A DNA stretch of 62,946 bases from an uncultured Myxococcales bacterium (lineage in GTDB: Bacteria > Myxococcota_A > Bradymonadia > UBA7976 > VGTA01). Made by a program: the position numbers and the translations under genes. Shown here one piece after another: positions 36,664 to 45,730 of this stretch. The stretch covers positions 1-62,946 of the forward strand of contig CAKZRU010000145.1 in NCBI GenBank assembly GCA_937146725.1, in the 5' to 3' direction. A model generated the notes under the pieces. That model had not been told where the DNA came from. It saw only the letters and a list, made by a program, of their open reading frames with translations, and made no database searches. The stretch's first letter is position 1; the number at the start of each line of letters is the position of its first letter.

Positions 36664-37632
36664 TTAGCACTCATTAACATCTGTAGTAGAACTAATTTCT
36701 TTAGCCTCAAAAGCAATATCAACAGCAAGTTTCCCACGAGGATCAAGCGCTTGCATGAACTTAGTATTCGCTGCTGTTTGATGACGCCATGTTGATTTGA
36801 GAGGCAAGGCAAGAGGCCTTCTAAACCGTACGGCTAAACGACCACAGCAGAGCTGATGTAGGTCGGGTACCACCTCGCTTAAAAGGTGTCCCAAAGTCCA
36901 CATTCCATGAATGATTGGGCGCTTAAAGCCAAAGAGTTTAGCCGTGATTGGATATAAGTGGATAGGATTAAAGTCACCGGCGATTGGTGCATAGCGTCGC
37001 CCAAGATTTGCCGATAGCTGTAAAGCTTGCTCATCACCATTAATCAGCTGATCTGTTTTGCTTGAATGAGTAGACTTTTGAGATGTTTTTGCGGTGCGAA
37101 ATAAACTTGTTTTCGCTAACCATCTAGGTTTTTCTTCGTCATTTTGCGAAACGGTTGTATACATATCCACTTGAAAACCACGAGCTTTCCAATGAGTTTC
37201 CCCAATCCATGACTTCACTTTCAGTGGAAGCTTTGGATCAATAGGCTTATGGGCAATCATTTCATTTTCAGCATGCACGACTCCCAAGGCTGAACTTGGA
37301 AAAAGTTGATGGGTCAGCAAATACATATGTAAAGGTGCCGCCAAAACCTGTGGTGCAGTGATTGGTACCAAGTCTTGATTGCTACTTGTCCAGCCACAAA
37401 TCTGTGTGTAAGCATTCAGCCAATCTTGGCTGATCTTCATCATACATTCCACACCATATTTGGGGACCGAGTCCCCTTCCTTGAGTCCTGGCCTTGGCTT
37501 TAAGATTTTTAGGTACATTTTAAGCATACTTGGGCTTTCGCTCAAGTCATCAAAAGAGATTTGATCAGAATTGGGCTGAGCCGGCAAATCATGAGGAAGA
37601 GTGATCCCTTCAGTTGAGTGTGTTGTATTCAT
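36664..37632 (-). CDS. MaoC-like double hot-dog hydratase
   Basis: The C-terminal half has the hydratase-2 signature: GRRYAPIAGDFNPIHLYPIT with the catalytic Asp/His pair, then RPIIHGMWTLG. The N-terminal half (PITAPQVLAAPLHMYL then AENEMIAHKPI) is a degenerate second hot-dog. Family members hydrate 2-enoyl-CoA or acyl-carrier intermediates in fatty-acid or polyhydroxyalkanoate metabolism. ATG 37632 is used; the GTG at 37662 has no ribosome-binding site. It is upstream of the ABC ATPase and downstream of a DUF2835 gene and a helical protein. Confidence 0.85.
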   Translation of the reverse strand: MNTTHSTEGITLPHDLPAQPNSDQISFDDLSESPSMLKMYLKILKPRPGLKEGDSVPKYGVECMMKISQDWLNAYTQICGWTSSNQDLVPITAPQVLAAPLHMYLLTHQLFPSSALGVVHAENEMIAHKPIDPKLPLKVKSWIGETHWKARGFQVDMYTTVSQNDEEKPRWLAKTSLFRTAKTSQKSTHSSKTDQLINGDEQALQLSANLGRRYAPIAGDFNPIHLYPITAKLFGFKRPIIHGMWTLGHLLSEVVPDLHQLCCGRLAVRFRRPLALPLKSTWRHQTAANTKFMQALDPRGKLAVDIAFEAKEISSTTDVNEC

Positions 37633-37710
37633 AGAATCAGTATTTCCCACCAGTTTTCCCACCGGTAATGACTTGAATGTTGGCTGACAAATTGAGTCTG
37701 CTTAGCTTTA

Positions 37711-38058
37711 TTAAATAGAGGTTTTAAAGCCTCTTGGTCTTTGATTCGGGCCGGATGATACAGCTTGTCCTTGACGTTTTGGCAAGGCCTGTTTTGTGCC
37801 TGATTGGACTTGGCCTTCCTGAGCGTTCGAACCATAATCACGATATAAAGTGAGTCCCGCAAACTTGTTGTTATCCCCAAAACTTATCCGAAACTCTGCA
37901 TTGATCCCATAAGGCTTTACCCATTGTCGAAGATGATCCGCTCGAAACTGTAGAGAATAGCCTTCATATGCACGAACTCGCACATATTTTTTGTGTCCTT
38001 GATAGTATTCAAGAAGTTCTTCGGGGTTAAGCTTTAGATAAAAGTGAGCATGACGCAT
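37711..38058 (-). CDS. DUF2835 protein
   Basis: The first 70 residues match DUF2835: FYLKLNPEELLEYYQGHKKY then VRVRAYEGYSLQFRADHLRQ and a conserved 'G..a.FR..f...NKF..L...' (INAEFRISFGDNNKFAGLTL). Its function is unknown. A basic, low-complexity tail of about 40 residues (QEGQVQSGTKQALPKRQGQA) follows. It is on the same strand as the helical protein upstream, with 39 bases between them. Confidence 0.85.
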   Translation of the reverse strand: MRHAHFYLKLNPEELLEYYQGHKKYVRVRAYEGYSLQFRADHLRQWVKPYGINAEFRISFGDNNKFAGLTLYRDYGSNAQEGQVQSGTKQALPKRQGQAVSSGPNQRPRGFKTSI

Positions 38059-38097
38059 TGGAAACTTACCTTGGGAAAAAAAGACCTACTCTTTAGT

Positions 38098-38697
38098 TTA
38101 GCCAAGCTTTTTTAATCGATCAATAAGGTCGGTCTTTTTAAGCTTATTACTCACTTTAAGACCAAGGTCAGTCGCCACCTCAATCAACTCCTTTTTGGTC
38201 ATTGTGGGAGACCATTGTGGGGCTTCAATTGCCGGTTTATTTTTAGCTGTCTTTGTCTTAGCCGTATTTGTCTCAGTCGCCGGTGCCTTATTCTCCGAGC
38301 TTGCTTTGGATTGAACGTGTTCGGCTTTAGATTGTTCAGCTTGAGCAAGCTTTAGCTTAAGCACTTCAATTTCAGCTTGAGCTTCAGCAAGTTGTAATTC
38401 AGCTTCTTCAGCTTTTTGACGTAATTTTCTTGAGTTTGCACTGCTGTTTGTCAGCTGCTCTCTCAAGGCATCGGCTTCTTGAGACATCATATCGAGTGCT
38501 TCTTTGACTTCTTCAAGCTGACTACTGGTGACTAAGCCCACCGCTTTTAGCATTTGTTCATAACGGGCACTGATGGCATCACGAGCCTCTAAAGAGCTTG
38601 TAATCGCGGTTAAGATTGATTCAACTAAAGCCTCGTTTTGTAAGATTTTACCAATCGTTTCACTCTGCATAATTGTATTAAATGCTTGCTTTAACAT
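38098..38697 (-). CDS. Coiled-coil protein with C-terminal SAP/Rho-N-like motif
   Basis: Residues 1-60 are helical (FNTIMQSETIGKILQNEALV). Residues 60-125 form a coiled coil (EEVKEALDMMSQEADALREQ, EAELQLAEAQAEIEVLKLKL). A Lys/Ala/Thr linker follows, then a terminal helix-extended-helix (MTKKELIEVATDLGLKVSNK to RLKKLG) like the Rho N-terminal/SAP-type fold, which can bind nucleic acid. The same architecture occurs in phasin-like granule proteins; the MaoC hydratase three genes away makes a polyhydroxyalkanoate link possible but unproved. The start has no strong ribosome-binding site. Confidence 0.7.
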   Translation of the reverse strand: MLKQAFNTIMQSETIGKILQNEALVESILTAITSSLEARDAISARYEQMLKAVGLVTSSQLEEVKEALDMMSQEADALREQLTNSSANSRKLRQKAEEAELQLAEAQAEIEVLKLKLAQAEQSKAEHVQSKASSENKAPATETNTAKTKTAKNKPAIEAPQWSPTMTKKELIEVATDLGLKVSNKLKKTDLIDRLKKLG

Positions 38698-38806
38698 GCT
38701 GTAAGTCCCTGTGTATGTAAAATATGAAATAGTAAGAAATAAAGATAGACTACATTAGGATATGTATACCGATAAGCACCAATTAAACAAGCGTAAAGCC
38801 CTTAAG

Positions 38807-39640
38807 TTATTTTTTGGGAGAGGCCGCGATAATACGATTTTTTGGTGTAATTTCTGGTGGAATTTCTTGCCAGTCTACCGTGTAGTTGGCCTGTTCTAAT
38901 TCGCTTGTTCTTTGGATATCAACACATAAAGTAACCCCAAGGTGTCGCTTAAGCGTGTCAGGGCCTTTATACACTTGATGAGCATAACAACAGGGCATTA
39001 CAGCCAAAGGACCGCCCAGTTGCTTGGCGACATCTATCGCCCAATCGGTTCTGGCCCCACAGGCATGAACCGCAACCATACCGGCGCCTTTGGGCAAAAC
39101 CCCCGCAGCTCCTTTTACCGAACGCTCAATCCGATTGATTTTTGGACTGAGCCAAGGCCATTGCTCATTAAGCAAGGCTTCGATTTTATAGGATGATTTA
39201 GGGAATTTTAAATCTAGTAAATACACCTGCTCAACTTGACGTTCTAACAAGGCAAAAAGCATACCTACCAAACCATGACCACAGCATAAATCAACCACAT
39301 TTTCTTGACTCACTCTATGGCGAACTCGCTGAAAAAACTCAAAGGACTCGATGATTTCCTTGGTATCAATCGCCTGAGCATCACCCAAAACTCTTGCGAT
39401 TTTATCAGGCATCTTTTCGCTATTAAAATAGGATAGTTTATCGTGGTTCAAACGACTTTTTACCGAGCAAAGTTGGATTGGTGCTTGGCTTATGTTGGTC
39501 TTGGTTGCATGTTCTTCATGCTGATCTGGCCCAAAGTCAAGTTGCTCTCGTAAGCGATTAAATTGACGATAGGCTCTAAAAGCCGGATATGGTCGCTGGG
39601 GTAAGCTGTTGAGCCATGGTGGACTATACTGTGAAGTCAT
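38807..39640 (-). CDS. SAM-dependent methyltransferase-like protein
   Basis: A Rossmann-fold methyltransferase core is visible: ENVVDLCCGHGLVGMLFALL (motif I), QVYLLDLKFPKSS, and GAGMVAVHACGARTDWAI. The 'DLCCGHGL' and a Cys pair (VMPCCYAHQ) resemble the Methyltransf_32-type proteins. The frame extends upstream to 39757, but that region overlaps the ArsR gene. The ATG at 39640 shares a base with the upstream stop (TAATG), which indicates coupling, so I start there. The product is 277 residues; the substrate is unknown. Confidence 0.8.
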   Translation of the reverse strand: MTSQYSPPWLNSLPQRPYPAFRAYRQFNRLREQLDFGPDQHEEHATKTNISQAPIQLCSVKSRLNHDKLSYFNSEKMPDKIARVLGDAQAIDTKEIIESFEFFQRVRHRVSQENVVDLCCGHGLVGMLFALLERQVEQVYLLDLKFPKSSYKIEALLNEQWPWLSPKINRIERSVKGAAGVLPKGAGMVAVHACGARTDWAIDVAKQLGGPLAVMPCCYAHQVYKGPDTLKRHLGVTLCVDIQRTSELEQANYTVDWQEIPPEITPKNRIIAASPKK

Positions 39641-40566
39641 TAACATTCCGATCTTGAAAAGCATGCAGAAAATAAGCTTGGACCACTCGCTTGCAAATCG
39701 GGTGGTAAGGCCAAATAACTGTCTAAGTGCAACCCTGTACTTTGCGCCAATTGACATAAGTCTTGCTGACTAAATCCCAAGGAGATATGTCCCATACTTT
39801 GTCGGTATTCTTCTCGTTGATGTGCCACCATATCAATGATCACTAAGCGTCCGTTAGGTTTTAGCGCCTGCCCCACTGCTTCCAACACTTGCTGAGGATG
39901 CTCCACCAAATGTAAAACAAGATTGAGTAAGGCAAGATCTAGTTCTTGCGCTTGCAAAGGAGGTGACTCTAATTCTCCTTGACGAATCTCGACATTTTCA
40001 AAACCACTTGTTTTGGTATAAGCCGCTTCAAGCATGGCCGGTTCACGATCTATACCAATCACCCAATCCACTTGAGGGGCAAGCATAGCCAATACAGTTC
40101 CCGACCCACAGCCTAAGTCAGCAACTGTTTGCTGGCGAGATAGCATCGAAAAAGCAAGATGAGTCAAGGAATGCGCACCATATAGCTGCTCTCTAATATC
40201 TTCCCATTTTGCACCGATTCGCCCAAAGTAATCACGGCTATTAGGACTACGTTCCTGTAAAGTCGTGGTTAAGCGAAGCACATCATCGGGCCAAGAGTCC
40301 TCTAGTTCAGGCTTCATGGCTTCCCACAAGGCCTGATCGGCCTCACTTAGTGTTTTTGAAGCACTAAAGAATACTGTGGTACCTACTCGTCGGCTCATCA
40401 CCCAATGACTTTCGGTGAGTAATTTAAGATGACGACTTGTGGTGGATTGAGCGCCTTGGGTAATACAGGCGACTTCTCCACCACTTAGTTCTTCTTGGCA
40501 GAGTAACTTGAAGATTCGGGTTCGACTAGGATGAATGAGTGCGCTATATCGCTCGTGTAAATCCAT
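39640..40566 (-). CDS. ArsR-family regulator fused to a methyltransferase-like domain (SahR-like)
   Basis: The first 90 residues are an ArsR winged helix: HPSRTRIFKLLCQEELSGGE, then AQSTTSRHLKLLTESHWV (recognition helix) and RRVGTTVFF. Residues 130-300 are a class I methyltransferase fold: QTVADLGCGSGTVLAMLA, VIGIDREPAMLEAA, LDLALLNLVLHLVEHPQQVL. This is the architecture of SahR, the S-adenosylhomocysteine-responsive regulator of methionine recycling in Proteobacteria. The divergent neighbour is ahcY, SahR's usual target, which supports the match. The intergenic 161 bases contain a candidate dyad at 40645-40666. Confidence 0.85.
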   Translation of the reverse strand: MDLHERYSALIHPSRTRIFKLLCQEELSGGEVACITQGAQSTTSRHLKLLTESHWVMSRRVGTTVFFSASKTLSEADQALWEAMKPELEDSWPDDVLRLTTTLQERSPNSRDYFGRIGAKWEDIREQLYGAHSLTHLAFSMLSRQQTVADLGCGSGTVLAMLAPQVDWVIGIDREPAMLEAAYTKTSGFENVEIRQGELESPPLQAQELDLALLNLVLHLVEHPQQVLEAVGQALKPNGRLVIIDMVAHQREEYRQSMGHISLGFSQQDLCQLAQSTGLHLDSYLALPPDLQASGPSLFSACFSRSEC

Positions 40567-40644
40567 TAACTCCGCTCCACTAATTTAAAAGGCTTATAAA
40601 CCGACTCGCTGAAAATGATCACTTTTTATAAAATTATGCTCGAC

Positions 40645-40666
40645 TATATTCATTTATGTGGATATA
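40645..40666. promoter_or_regulatory. Candidate operator between the SahR-like gene and ahcY
   Basis: TATAT and ATATA arms are separated by 12 bases. The site is in an AT-rich region, so the symmetry could be chance. Position between a divergent ArsR-type regulator and ahcY is the main support. Confidence 0.25.
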
Positions 40667-40727
40667 TGGAATAAGTATTTTTTATCGCTTGATATATTTA
40701 TGCCTAAGTTAGGCCAGGAGAATCTCA

Positions 40728-42293
40728 ATGAATGCGATCAGCTCTGCTACCTTTATGGACACGAACCTTCCTCTTTTTGCCAATCTACCTCACAAGGTAC
40801 GCAGTTTGGATGCCGACACTGTACGCTTTGGACGCAAGGAGCTTGACTTAGCTCTTCATGAGATGCCCGGACTGGCTGCACTTCGCGAAGAATATGCTGG
40901 TCAAAAACCTTTGGCTGGTGCACGCATCATGGGCTCATTGCATATGACTGTACAAACCGCTGTTTTAATCGAGACTCTTGTTGAGCTTGGTGCTGATGTA
41001 CGTTGGGTTAGTTGCAATATTTTCAGTACTCAAGACCATGCAGCAGCGGCTACTGTAGTTGGCCCTAATGGCTCTGTTAATAATCTTCAAGGCGTGCCTG
41101 TTTATGCATGGAAGGGTGAAACTCTACCGGAATACTGGTGGTGCACCCTGCAAGCCTTGGTATGGCCTGGACACAGCGGACCAAACCTTATTCTTGATGA
41201 TGGTGGTGATGCAACTTTGCTTGTTCACCTTGGCCATGAATTAGAGAAAAAAGGTGAAATGCCTGATCCAACAAGCACTGATAATGAGGAGTTTAAGTGT
41301 GTTTTGAGCGTACTACGTGATGTACGTTTAGCTAAGGGAGATCAGTTTTGGACTCAAATGGCGACTGAAATCCGTGGTGTTTCCGAAGAAACAACTACCG
41401 GTGTACATCGTTTGTATGAGCGTACCCAAGACAACACATTGCTTTTCCCTGCAATCAACGTGAACGACAGTGTCACCAAGTCAAAGTTTGACAACGTATA
41501 CGGTTGCCGTCACAGCTTAGTTGATGCCATCATGCGCGCAACTGACTTCCTCATCAGCGGTAAGCGTGCTTTGGTCTGCGGATATGGCGATGTAGGTAAG
41601 GGTTCAGTTCAATCACTACAAGGCCAAAATGCTCGTGTTGCCATCACTGAAATTGATCCGATTTGTGCACTACAAGCCTGCATGATGGGTATCGAAGTGA
41701 CTACTGTAGAAAAAGCAATCGACGCTGGCTTTGACATTTTCTGTACGGCCACCGGTAACTTTAACATTATCTCTGCTGATCACATGAGCAAGATGAAGCA
41801 TAATGCGATCGTCTGTAACATTGGGCACTTTGATAATGAAATCGATATGGCAGGGATTGAGCGCCTAGTCGCTGAGGGTAAGGTTGAGCACATCAACATT
41901 AAAAATGAAGTTGATGAGTATCGCTTCTTAGAAAGCACCCATGGACCTAACAATGGCCCACATAGTGTGATTATTCTTGCTAAGGGTCGTCTCGTAAATC
42001 TTGGTTGTGCTACTGGCCACCCTTCATTGATCATGTCAGCAAGCTTTACCAATCAAACCATCGCTCAAATTGAGCTACATCAAAATGCAGAAAATTATGG
42101 CGAGAATATGATTAAAACACCTGCCGGTAAAAAGCCAGAGGTGATCACCTTGCCTAAGCATCTTGATGAAAAGGTTGCTCTTTTACATCTTGAAAAGTTC
42201 GGTGCACAACTAACCGAATTATCTAATGAGCAAGCAAAATACATTGGTGTTGATGCTCAAGGTCCATATAAGCCTGAGCACTACCGCTACTAA
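40728..42293 (+). CDS. ahcY: Adenosylhomocysteinase
   Basis: The enzyme hydrolyses S-adenosylhomocysteine to adenosine and homocysteine with tightly bound NAD. Diagnostic stretches are [93 protein letters not shown] (NAD-binding) and the canonical C-terminus YKPEHYRY. At 521 residues it is longer than the short E. coli-lineage relatives but has the insertion typical of many bacteria. AGGAG is seven bases upstream. No SAH riboswitch motif is visible, consistent with regulation by the divergent ArsR-methyltransferase. Confidence 0.97.
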   Translation: MNAISSATFMDTNLPLFANLPHKVRSLDADTVRFGRKELDLALHEMPGLAALREEYAGQKPLAGARIMGSLHMTVQTAVLIETLVELGADVRWVSCNIFSTQDHAAAATVVGPNGSVNNLQGVPVYAWKGETLPEYWWCTLQALVWPGHSGPNLILDDGGDATLLVHLGHELEKKGEMPDPTSTDNEEFKCVLSVLRDVRLAKGDQFWTQMATEIRGVSEETTTGVHRLYERTQDNTLLFPAINVNDSVTKSKFDNVYGCRHSLVDAIMRATDFLISGKRALVCGYGDVGKGSVQSLQGQNARVAITEIDPICALQACMMGIEVTTVEKAIDAGFDIFCTATGNFNIISADHMSKMKHNAIVCNIGHFDNEIDMAGIERLVAEGKVEHINIKNEVDEYRFLESTHGPNNGPHSVIILAKGRLVNLGCATGHPSLIMSASFTNQTIAQIELHQNAENYGENMIKTPAGKKPEVITLPKHLDEKVALLHLEKFGAQLTELSNEQAKYIGVDAQGPYKPEHYRY

Positions 42294-42372
42294 GAAACAG
42301 TTCATAAAAGAATCTGCTTTTTAGCATAGCGTTTCATTATATAAGCATAGCGTCCAATAAGGGAAAGTTGAC

Positions 42373-43287
42373 ATGGCTGGTCGTGCTCCACGCTTCCCTA
42401 CTTGGCGTTATGGTAAACGACTTTTATGGCGTGGCTATGATGAATGGGGCGTTGTTGAAGTGGTTGAGGGCCACTTAGGCCGTGGCATGCACTTTGGCTC
42501 GGCCTCCTTACAAGGTCGTATCAATCGAGACTTGCCATGGCTACCTGTGGCTGAATACGCCATCAGTATGAGCCTAGCTGCCGCCTTTCCGGCACCGATC
42601 AGTCGTACGCAAAACAAGTCAGTCTTACCCATTTCTAGTGTTCCTCAGATTTGCTTATTAGGCCTAGGCACCGGTTCTTTGACTTGGACCTATCACCATC
42701 TTATGCCCAAAGCTCAACTGACTGTGATTGAGCTAAGACCGGCCGTCATTGAAGTGGCTCAAACCCTTTTTGGACTTGAACAGTTATCCTCTCAGCTCAA
42801 ATTGATACAAGGGGATGCCTTGGAAAAGCTCTCTCTAGTGCCTACCGCCTCTCAAACCCTTGTAGCCATCGATTTATTTACCGCTAACAATATGGCTGAC
42901 TGCTTGCTTGAGCCTAAGTTTTGGAGAGAGCTTGCTAGGATATTACACCCTTTTGGCGTACTTTGCATAAATACTTGGGGGAGTCGTCCTGAAGCCTGTT
43001 CCAAGATCCAAGCCTTTATTCAACAATATATTTGTCCTGCCGGTGACCTGTACCTACTTGATCACCTAAGTTTTACCAATGAAATCTTATTTGCTTGTCC
43101 GCACCCAGTGGATTTAGCAGACGTCCTTAAACGCAGCTCAGTGGTTGAGTCCAAGCTACACAGACCAAAGCACACTTCGCCCAGACAAAAAAAACGCTGG
43201 GATAAAGAAGCCGAAGCAGCTGGTTTAAGTTCTGAAAGTATTGGTCAACGTGCTCAACGTCTACAGTATGTTACCACCAAGCTGTAG
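42373..43287 (+). CDS. Spermidine synthase-like protein
   Basis: The core has ICLLGLGTGSLTWTYHHLMP (motif I), AQLTVIELRPAVIEVAQTLF, LKLIQGDALEKLSL and LVAIDLFTANNMADCLLEPK, the polyamine aminopropyltransferase pattern. The usual N-terminal beta-barrel and the active-site 'D-E-Y' residues are not clear, so it may be a methyltransferase-like paralogue. The last 60 residues are basic (KHTSPRQKKRWDKEAEAAG). It starts 79 bases after ahcY; a direct repeat of AGCATAGCGT (42323 and 42344, 21 bp apart) lies between them. Confidence 0.75.
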   Translation: MAGRAPRFPTWRYGKRLLWRGYDEWGVVEVVEGHLGRGMHFGSASLQGRINRDLPWLPVAEYAISMSLAAAFPAPISRTQNKSVLPISSVPQICLLGLGTGSLTWTYHHLMPKAQLTVIELRPAVIEVAQTLFGLEQLSSQLKLIQGDALEKLSLVPTASQTLVAIDLFTANNMADCLLEPKFWRELARILHPFGVLCINTWGSRPEACSKIQAFIQQYICPAGDLYLLDHLSFTNEILFACPHPVDLADVLKRSSVVESKLHRPKHTSPRQKKRWDKEAEAAGLSSESIGQRAQRLQYVTTKL

Positions 43288-43374
43288 AGTTAAGTCACCT
43301 ATGTATAGAAGATTTGCGCTCTGTTCACTTGTGTGCTAGTCGCTTGAGTGACTTATGGCTCAAACTATGGCACC

Positions 43375-43400
43375 TTAGGTCACCTAAATCTCTTAAGAGA
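43375..43400. promoter_or_regulatory. Adjacent palindromes upstream of gmd
   Basis: TTAGGT-C-ACCTAA (43375-43387) and the perfect 12-bp palindrome TCTCTTAAGAGA (43389-43400) lie side by side about 80 bases before gmd. A further dyad TAAGTCAC (43290-43297)/GTGACTTA (43348-43355) flanks them. Their role is unknown. Confidence 0.4.
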
Positions 43401-43477
43401 GCTTTAAACTTTAAATCAGCTCAACTTAAATGGGTTGTTGACACTTGTATAAGTATATCAATGAAGGGAGTATCGTG

Positions 43478-44683
43478 ATGAAAAGGGCCTTGATCACCGG
43501 CATTACAGGACAAGATGGCGCTTATTTAGCTCGTTTTTTATTGGAAAAAGGCTATGAAGTGCATGGGATCAAACGTCGCTCATCATTATTTAATACCCAA
43601 AGAATTGATGAGATTTATCAGGGCGTTCATGTACAAGATAAACGTTTTTTTCTGCACTATGGAGATTTAACGGACAGCACCAATTTGATCCGCTTGGTCC
43701 AAAAAATCAAACCGGATGAAATCTATAACTTGGGTGCTCAAAGTCACGTTCAAGTCTCTTTTGATTCGCCGGAATATACCGCAGATGTAGATGCTTTAGG
43801 AACTTTAAGAGTCCTTGAGGCCGTACGCTTACTAGGTTTAGAAAAAAGGACTAAAATCTATCAGGCCTCTACTTCTGAATTGTATGGCCTTGTTCAAGAG
43901 ATGCCACAAAAGGAAACTACACCTTTTTATCCGCGCTCTCCTTATGCCTGCGCTAAGCTTTATGGCTATTGGATCACAGTGAATTATCGTGAAGCCTATG
44001 GTATGTATGCCTGTAATGGGATTTTGTTTAATCACGAATCACCCATGCGTGGGGAAACCTTTGTAACCCGTAAGATCACCCGAGCCTTACCTCGAATTAT
44101 CCTAGGCATGCAAGATTGCTTATATATGGGCAATATCAATGCTTTAAGGGATTGGGGACATGCACGAGACTATGTTCGTATGATGTGGTTGATGCTTCAG
44201 CAAGATGAACCTGAGGACTTTGTGATCGCCACCGGTGAACAACATTCTGTAAGAGACTTTATCAATGCGGCCGCCGAAACTTTAGGACTTACTCTCGCTT
44301 GGGAAGGTGAAGGCGTGGCCGAAGTCGGAAAAGTGGCTCATTTTGACCGGGAAAAGCTTTTAAGTCTTTTAAATCAGCAAATGAGTGGTGATCATTCATC
44401 AACCAAAGAGGCTTTTATTAATGATACCATTGCTGTATTGGATGCAAATCCACGACTTGGTAAGGGCGAAGTTTTAGTTCGTATCGATCCACGTTATTTC
44501 CGTCCCGCCGAAGTAGAAACCTTGTTAGGCGACCCAAGTAAGGCGCAAGAAAAGTTAGGTTGGACACCGGAGATTGACTTTAAAGCCCTTGTGCAAGAAA
44601 TGGTTGAAGTAGACTTTTCAGAAGCTCGGCGAGATCAACTCAATATCCAAGCTGGCTTCTCGGTTTTTGGCACCGACGAATAA
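43478..44683 (+). CDS. gmd: GDP-mannose 4,6-dehydratase
   Basis: This NAD(P)-dependent short-chain dehydrogenase makes GDP-4-keto-6-deoxymannose. Landmarks are [20 protein letters not shown] (nucleotide-binding), [53 protein letters not shown] then [15 protein letters not shown] (Tyr-x3-Lys), [16 protein letters not shown], and the C-terminal [20 protein letters not shown]. It has about 28 extra residues ([20 protein letters not shown]) before that motif. ATG 43478 follows GGGAG; the TTG at 43445 is rejected. Together with fcl it gives GDP-L-fucose. Confidence 0.96.
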   Translation: MKRALITGITGQDGAYLARFLLEKGYEVHGIKRRSSLFNTQRIDEIYQGVHVQDKRFFLHYGDLTDSTNLIRLVQKIKPDEIYNLGAQSHVQVSFDSPEYTADVDALGTLRVLEAVRLLGLEKRTKIYQASTSELYGLVQEMPQKETTPFYPRSPYACAKLYGYWITVNYREAYGMYACNGILFNHESPMRGETFVTRKITRALPRIILGMQDCLYMGNINALRDWGHARDYVRMMWLMLQQDEPEDFVIATGEQHSVRDFINAAAETLGLTLAWEGEGVAEVGKVAHFDREKLLSLLNQQMSGDHSSTKEAFINDTIAVLDANPRLGKGEVLVRIDPRYFRPAEVETLLGDPSKAQEKLGWTPEIDFKALVQEMVEVDFSEARRDQLNIQAGFSVFGTDE

Positions 44684-44773
44684 CCTAATTCCTTAATAAA
44701 ATAGTAATCTTATCACTTGTTCACATACAAGTTAGACTCATCTATTCCAAAACAAAGTCATGTAGGAAATACA

Positions 44774-45712
44774 ATGCAGTTAGACAGTAAAATCTATGTT
44801 GCCGGTCATCGTGGTTTAGTAGGAAGTGCTATTGTTAGAGCCTTAAAGAGTAAAGGCTTTCACAACGTGATCACTCGTAGCAAAAGCGACCTTGATTTAT
44901 GTCACCAAGAAGCTGTGCAAAACTTTTTTGCTGCCGAAAGCCCCGAATATGTATTTTTAGCTGCGGCTAAAGTCGGTGGTATACATGCCAACAATATTTA
45001 TCCTGCAGAGTTTATTAGAGATAATCTTCTGATTCAAAGCAACGTGATTGACTCCGCTTATCGTCATGGCTGTCAGAAACTACTATTCTTGGGCTCATCA
45101 TGTATTTATCCAAAGCATTGCCCACAACCTATGAAGGAAGAATACCTACTAAGCGACGCACTTGAGCCCACCAATGAATGGTATGCCATCGCCAAAATCG
45201 CCGGTATAAAAATGTGCCAAGCGTATCGTAAACAATATGGCTTTAATGCAATTTCAGCCATGCCCACCAATCTGTATGGACCACAAGATAATTTTCATCC
45301 CGAAAACAGTCATGTACTGCCCGCGCTCATTCGACGCTTTCATGAAGCTAAAGTTGCTGGCCAACAACAAGTGACGATTTGGGGCACCGGTACACCTAAG
45401 CGAGAATTCTTATATGTTGATGATTTAGCTGACGGCTTACTGTGCTTAATGGAAAACTATGATGATGAATCACATATCAACATTGGCTGTGGTCAAGATC
45501 TAAGTATCATGGAGTTAGCTCAATTAGTAGCTGATGTCATCGGCTTTGAGGGGCAGATTCTGACCGATCCAAGTAAACCCGATGGCACACCACGAAAACT
45601 CTTAGATGTAAGTAAAATCCAAACCTTGGGTTGGCAAGCCAAAACGCCTTTAAAATTAGGGATTCAGCACAGCTATCAAAGCTTTTTGAATGATGCTTAT
45701 GCCCAGCGCTAA
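44774..45712 (+). CDS. fcl: GDP-L-fucose synthase
   Basis: This is the epimerase/reductase that follows Gmd. It has [72 protein letters not shown] (Tyr-x3-Lys), [20 protein letters not shown] and [17 protein letters not shown]. Length is the family norm once started at ATG 44774, which has AGGAAA six bases upstream; the frame start at 44717 has none. It is 90 bases after gmd and precedes an ABC exporter by 18 bases, forming a fucose-glycan block. Confidence 0.96.
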   Translation: MQLDSKIYVAGHRGLVGSAIVRALKSKGFHNVITRSKSDLDLCHQEAVQNFFAAESPEYVFLAAAKVGGIHANNIYPAEFIRDNLLIQSNVIDSAYRHGCQKLLFLGSSCIYPKHCPQPMKEEYLLSDALEPTNEWYAIAKIAGIKMCQAYRKQYGFNAISAMPTNLYGPQDNFHPENSHVLPALIRRFHEAKVAGQQQVTIWGTGTPKREFLYVDDLADGLLCLMENYDDESHINIGCGQDLSIMELAQLVADVIGFEGQILTDPSKPDGTPRKLLDVSKIQTLGWQAKTPLKLGIQHSYQSFLNDAYAQR

Positions 45713-45730
45713 ACATTGGTTAACCTGCCT

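Noticed and set aside
39641..39757. N-terminal extension of the methyltransferase at 38807
   Set aside because: It lies inside the ArsR gene, whose stop overlaps ATG 39640 as TAATG.
40567..40727. SAH riboswitch upstream of ahcY
   Set aside because: The leader is AT-rich and lacks the GC-rich conserved core of the SAH riboswitch; the ArsR-type regulator explains control better.
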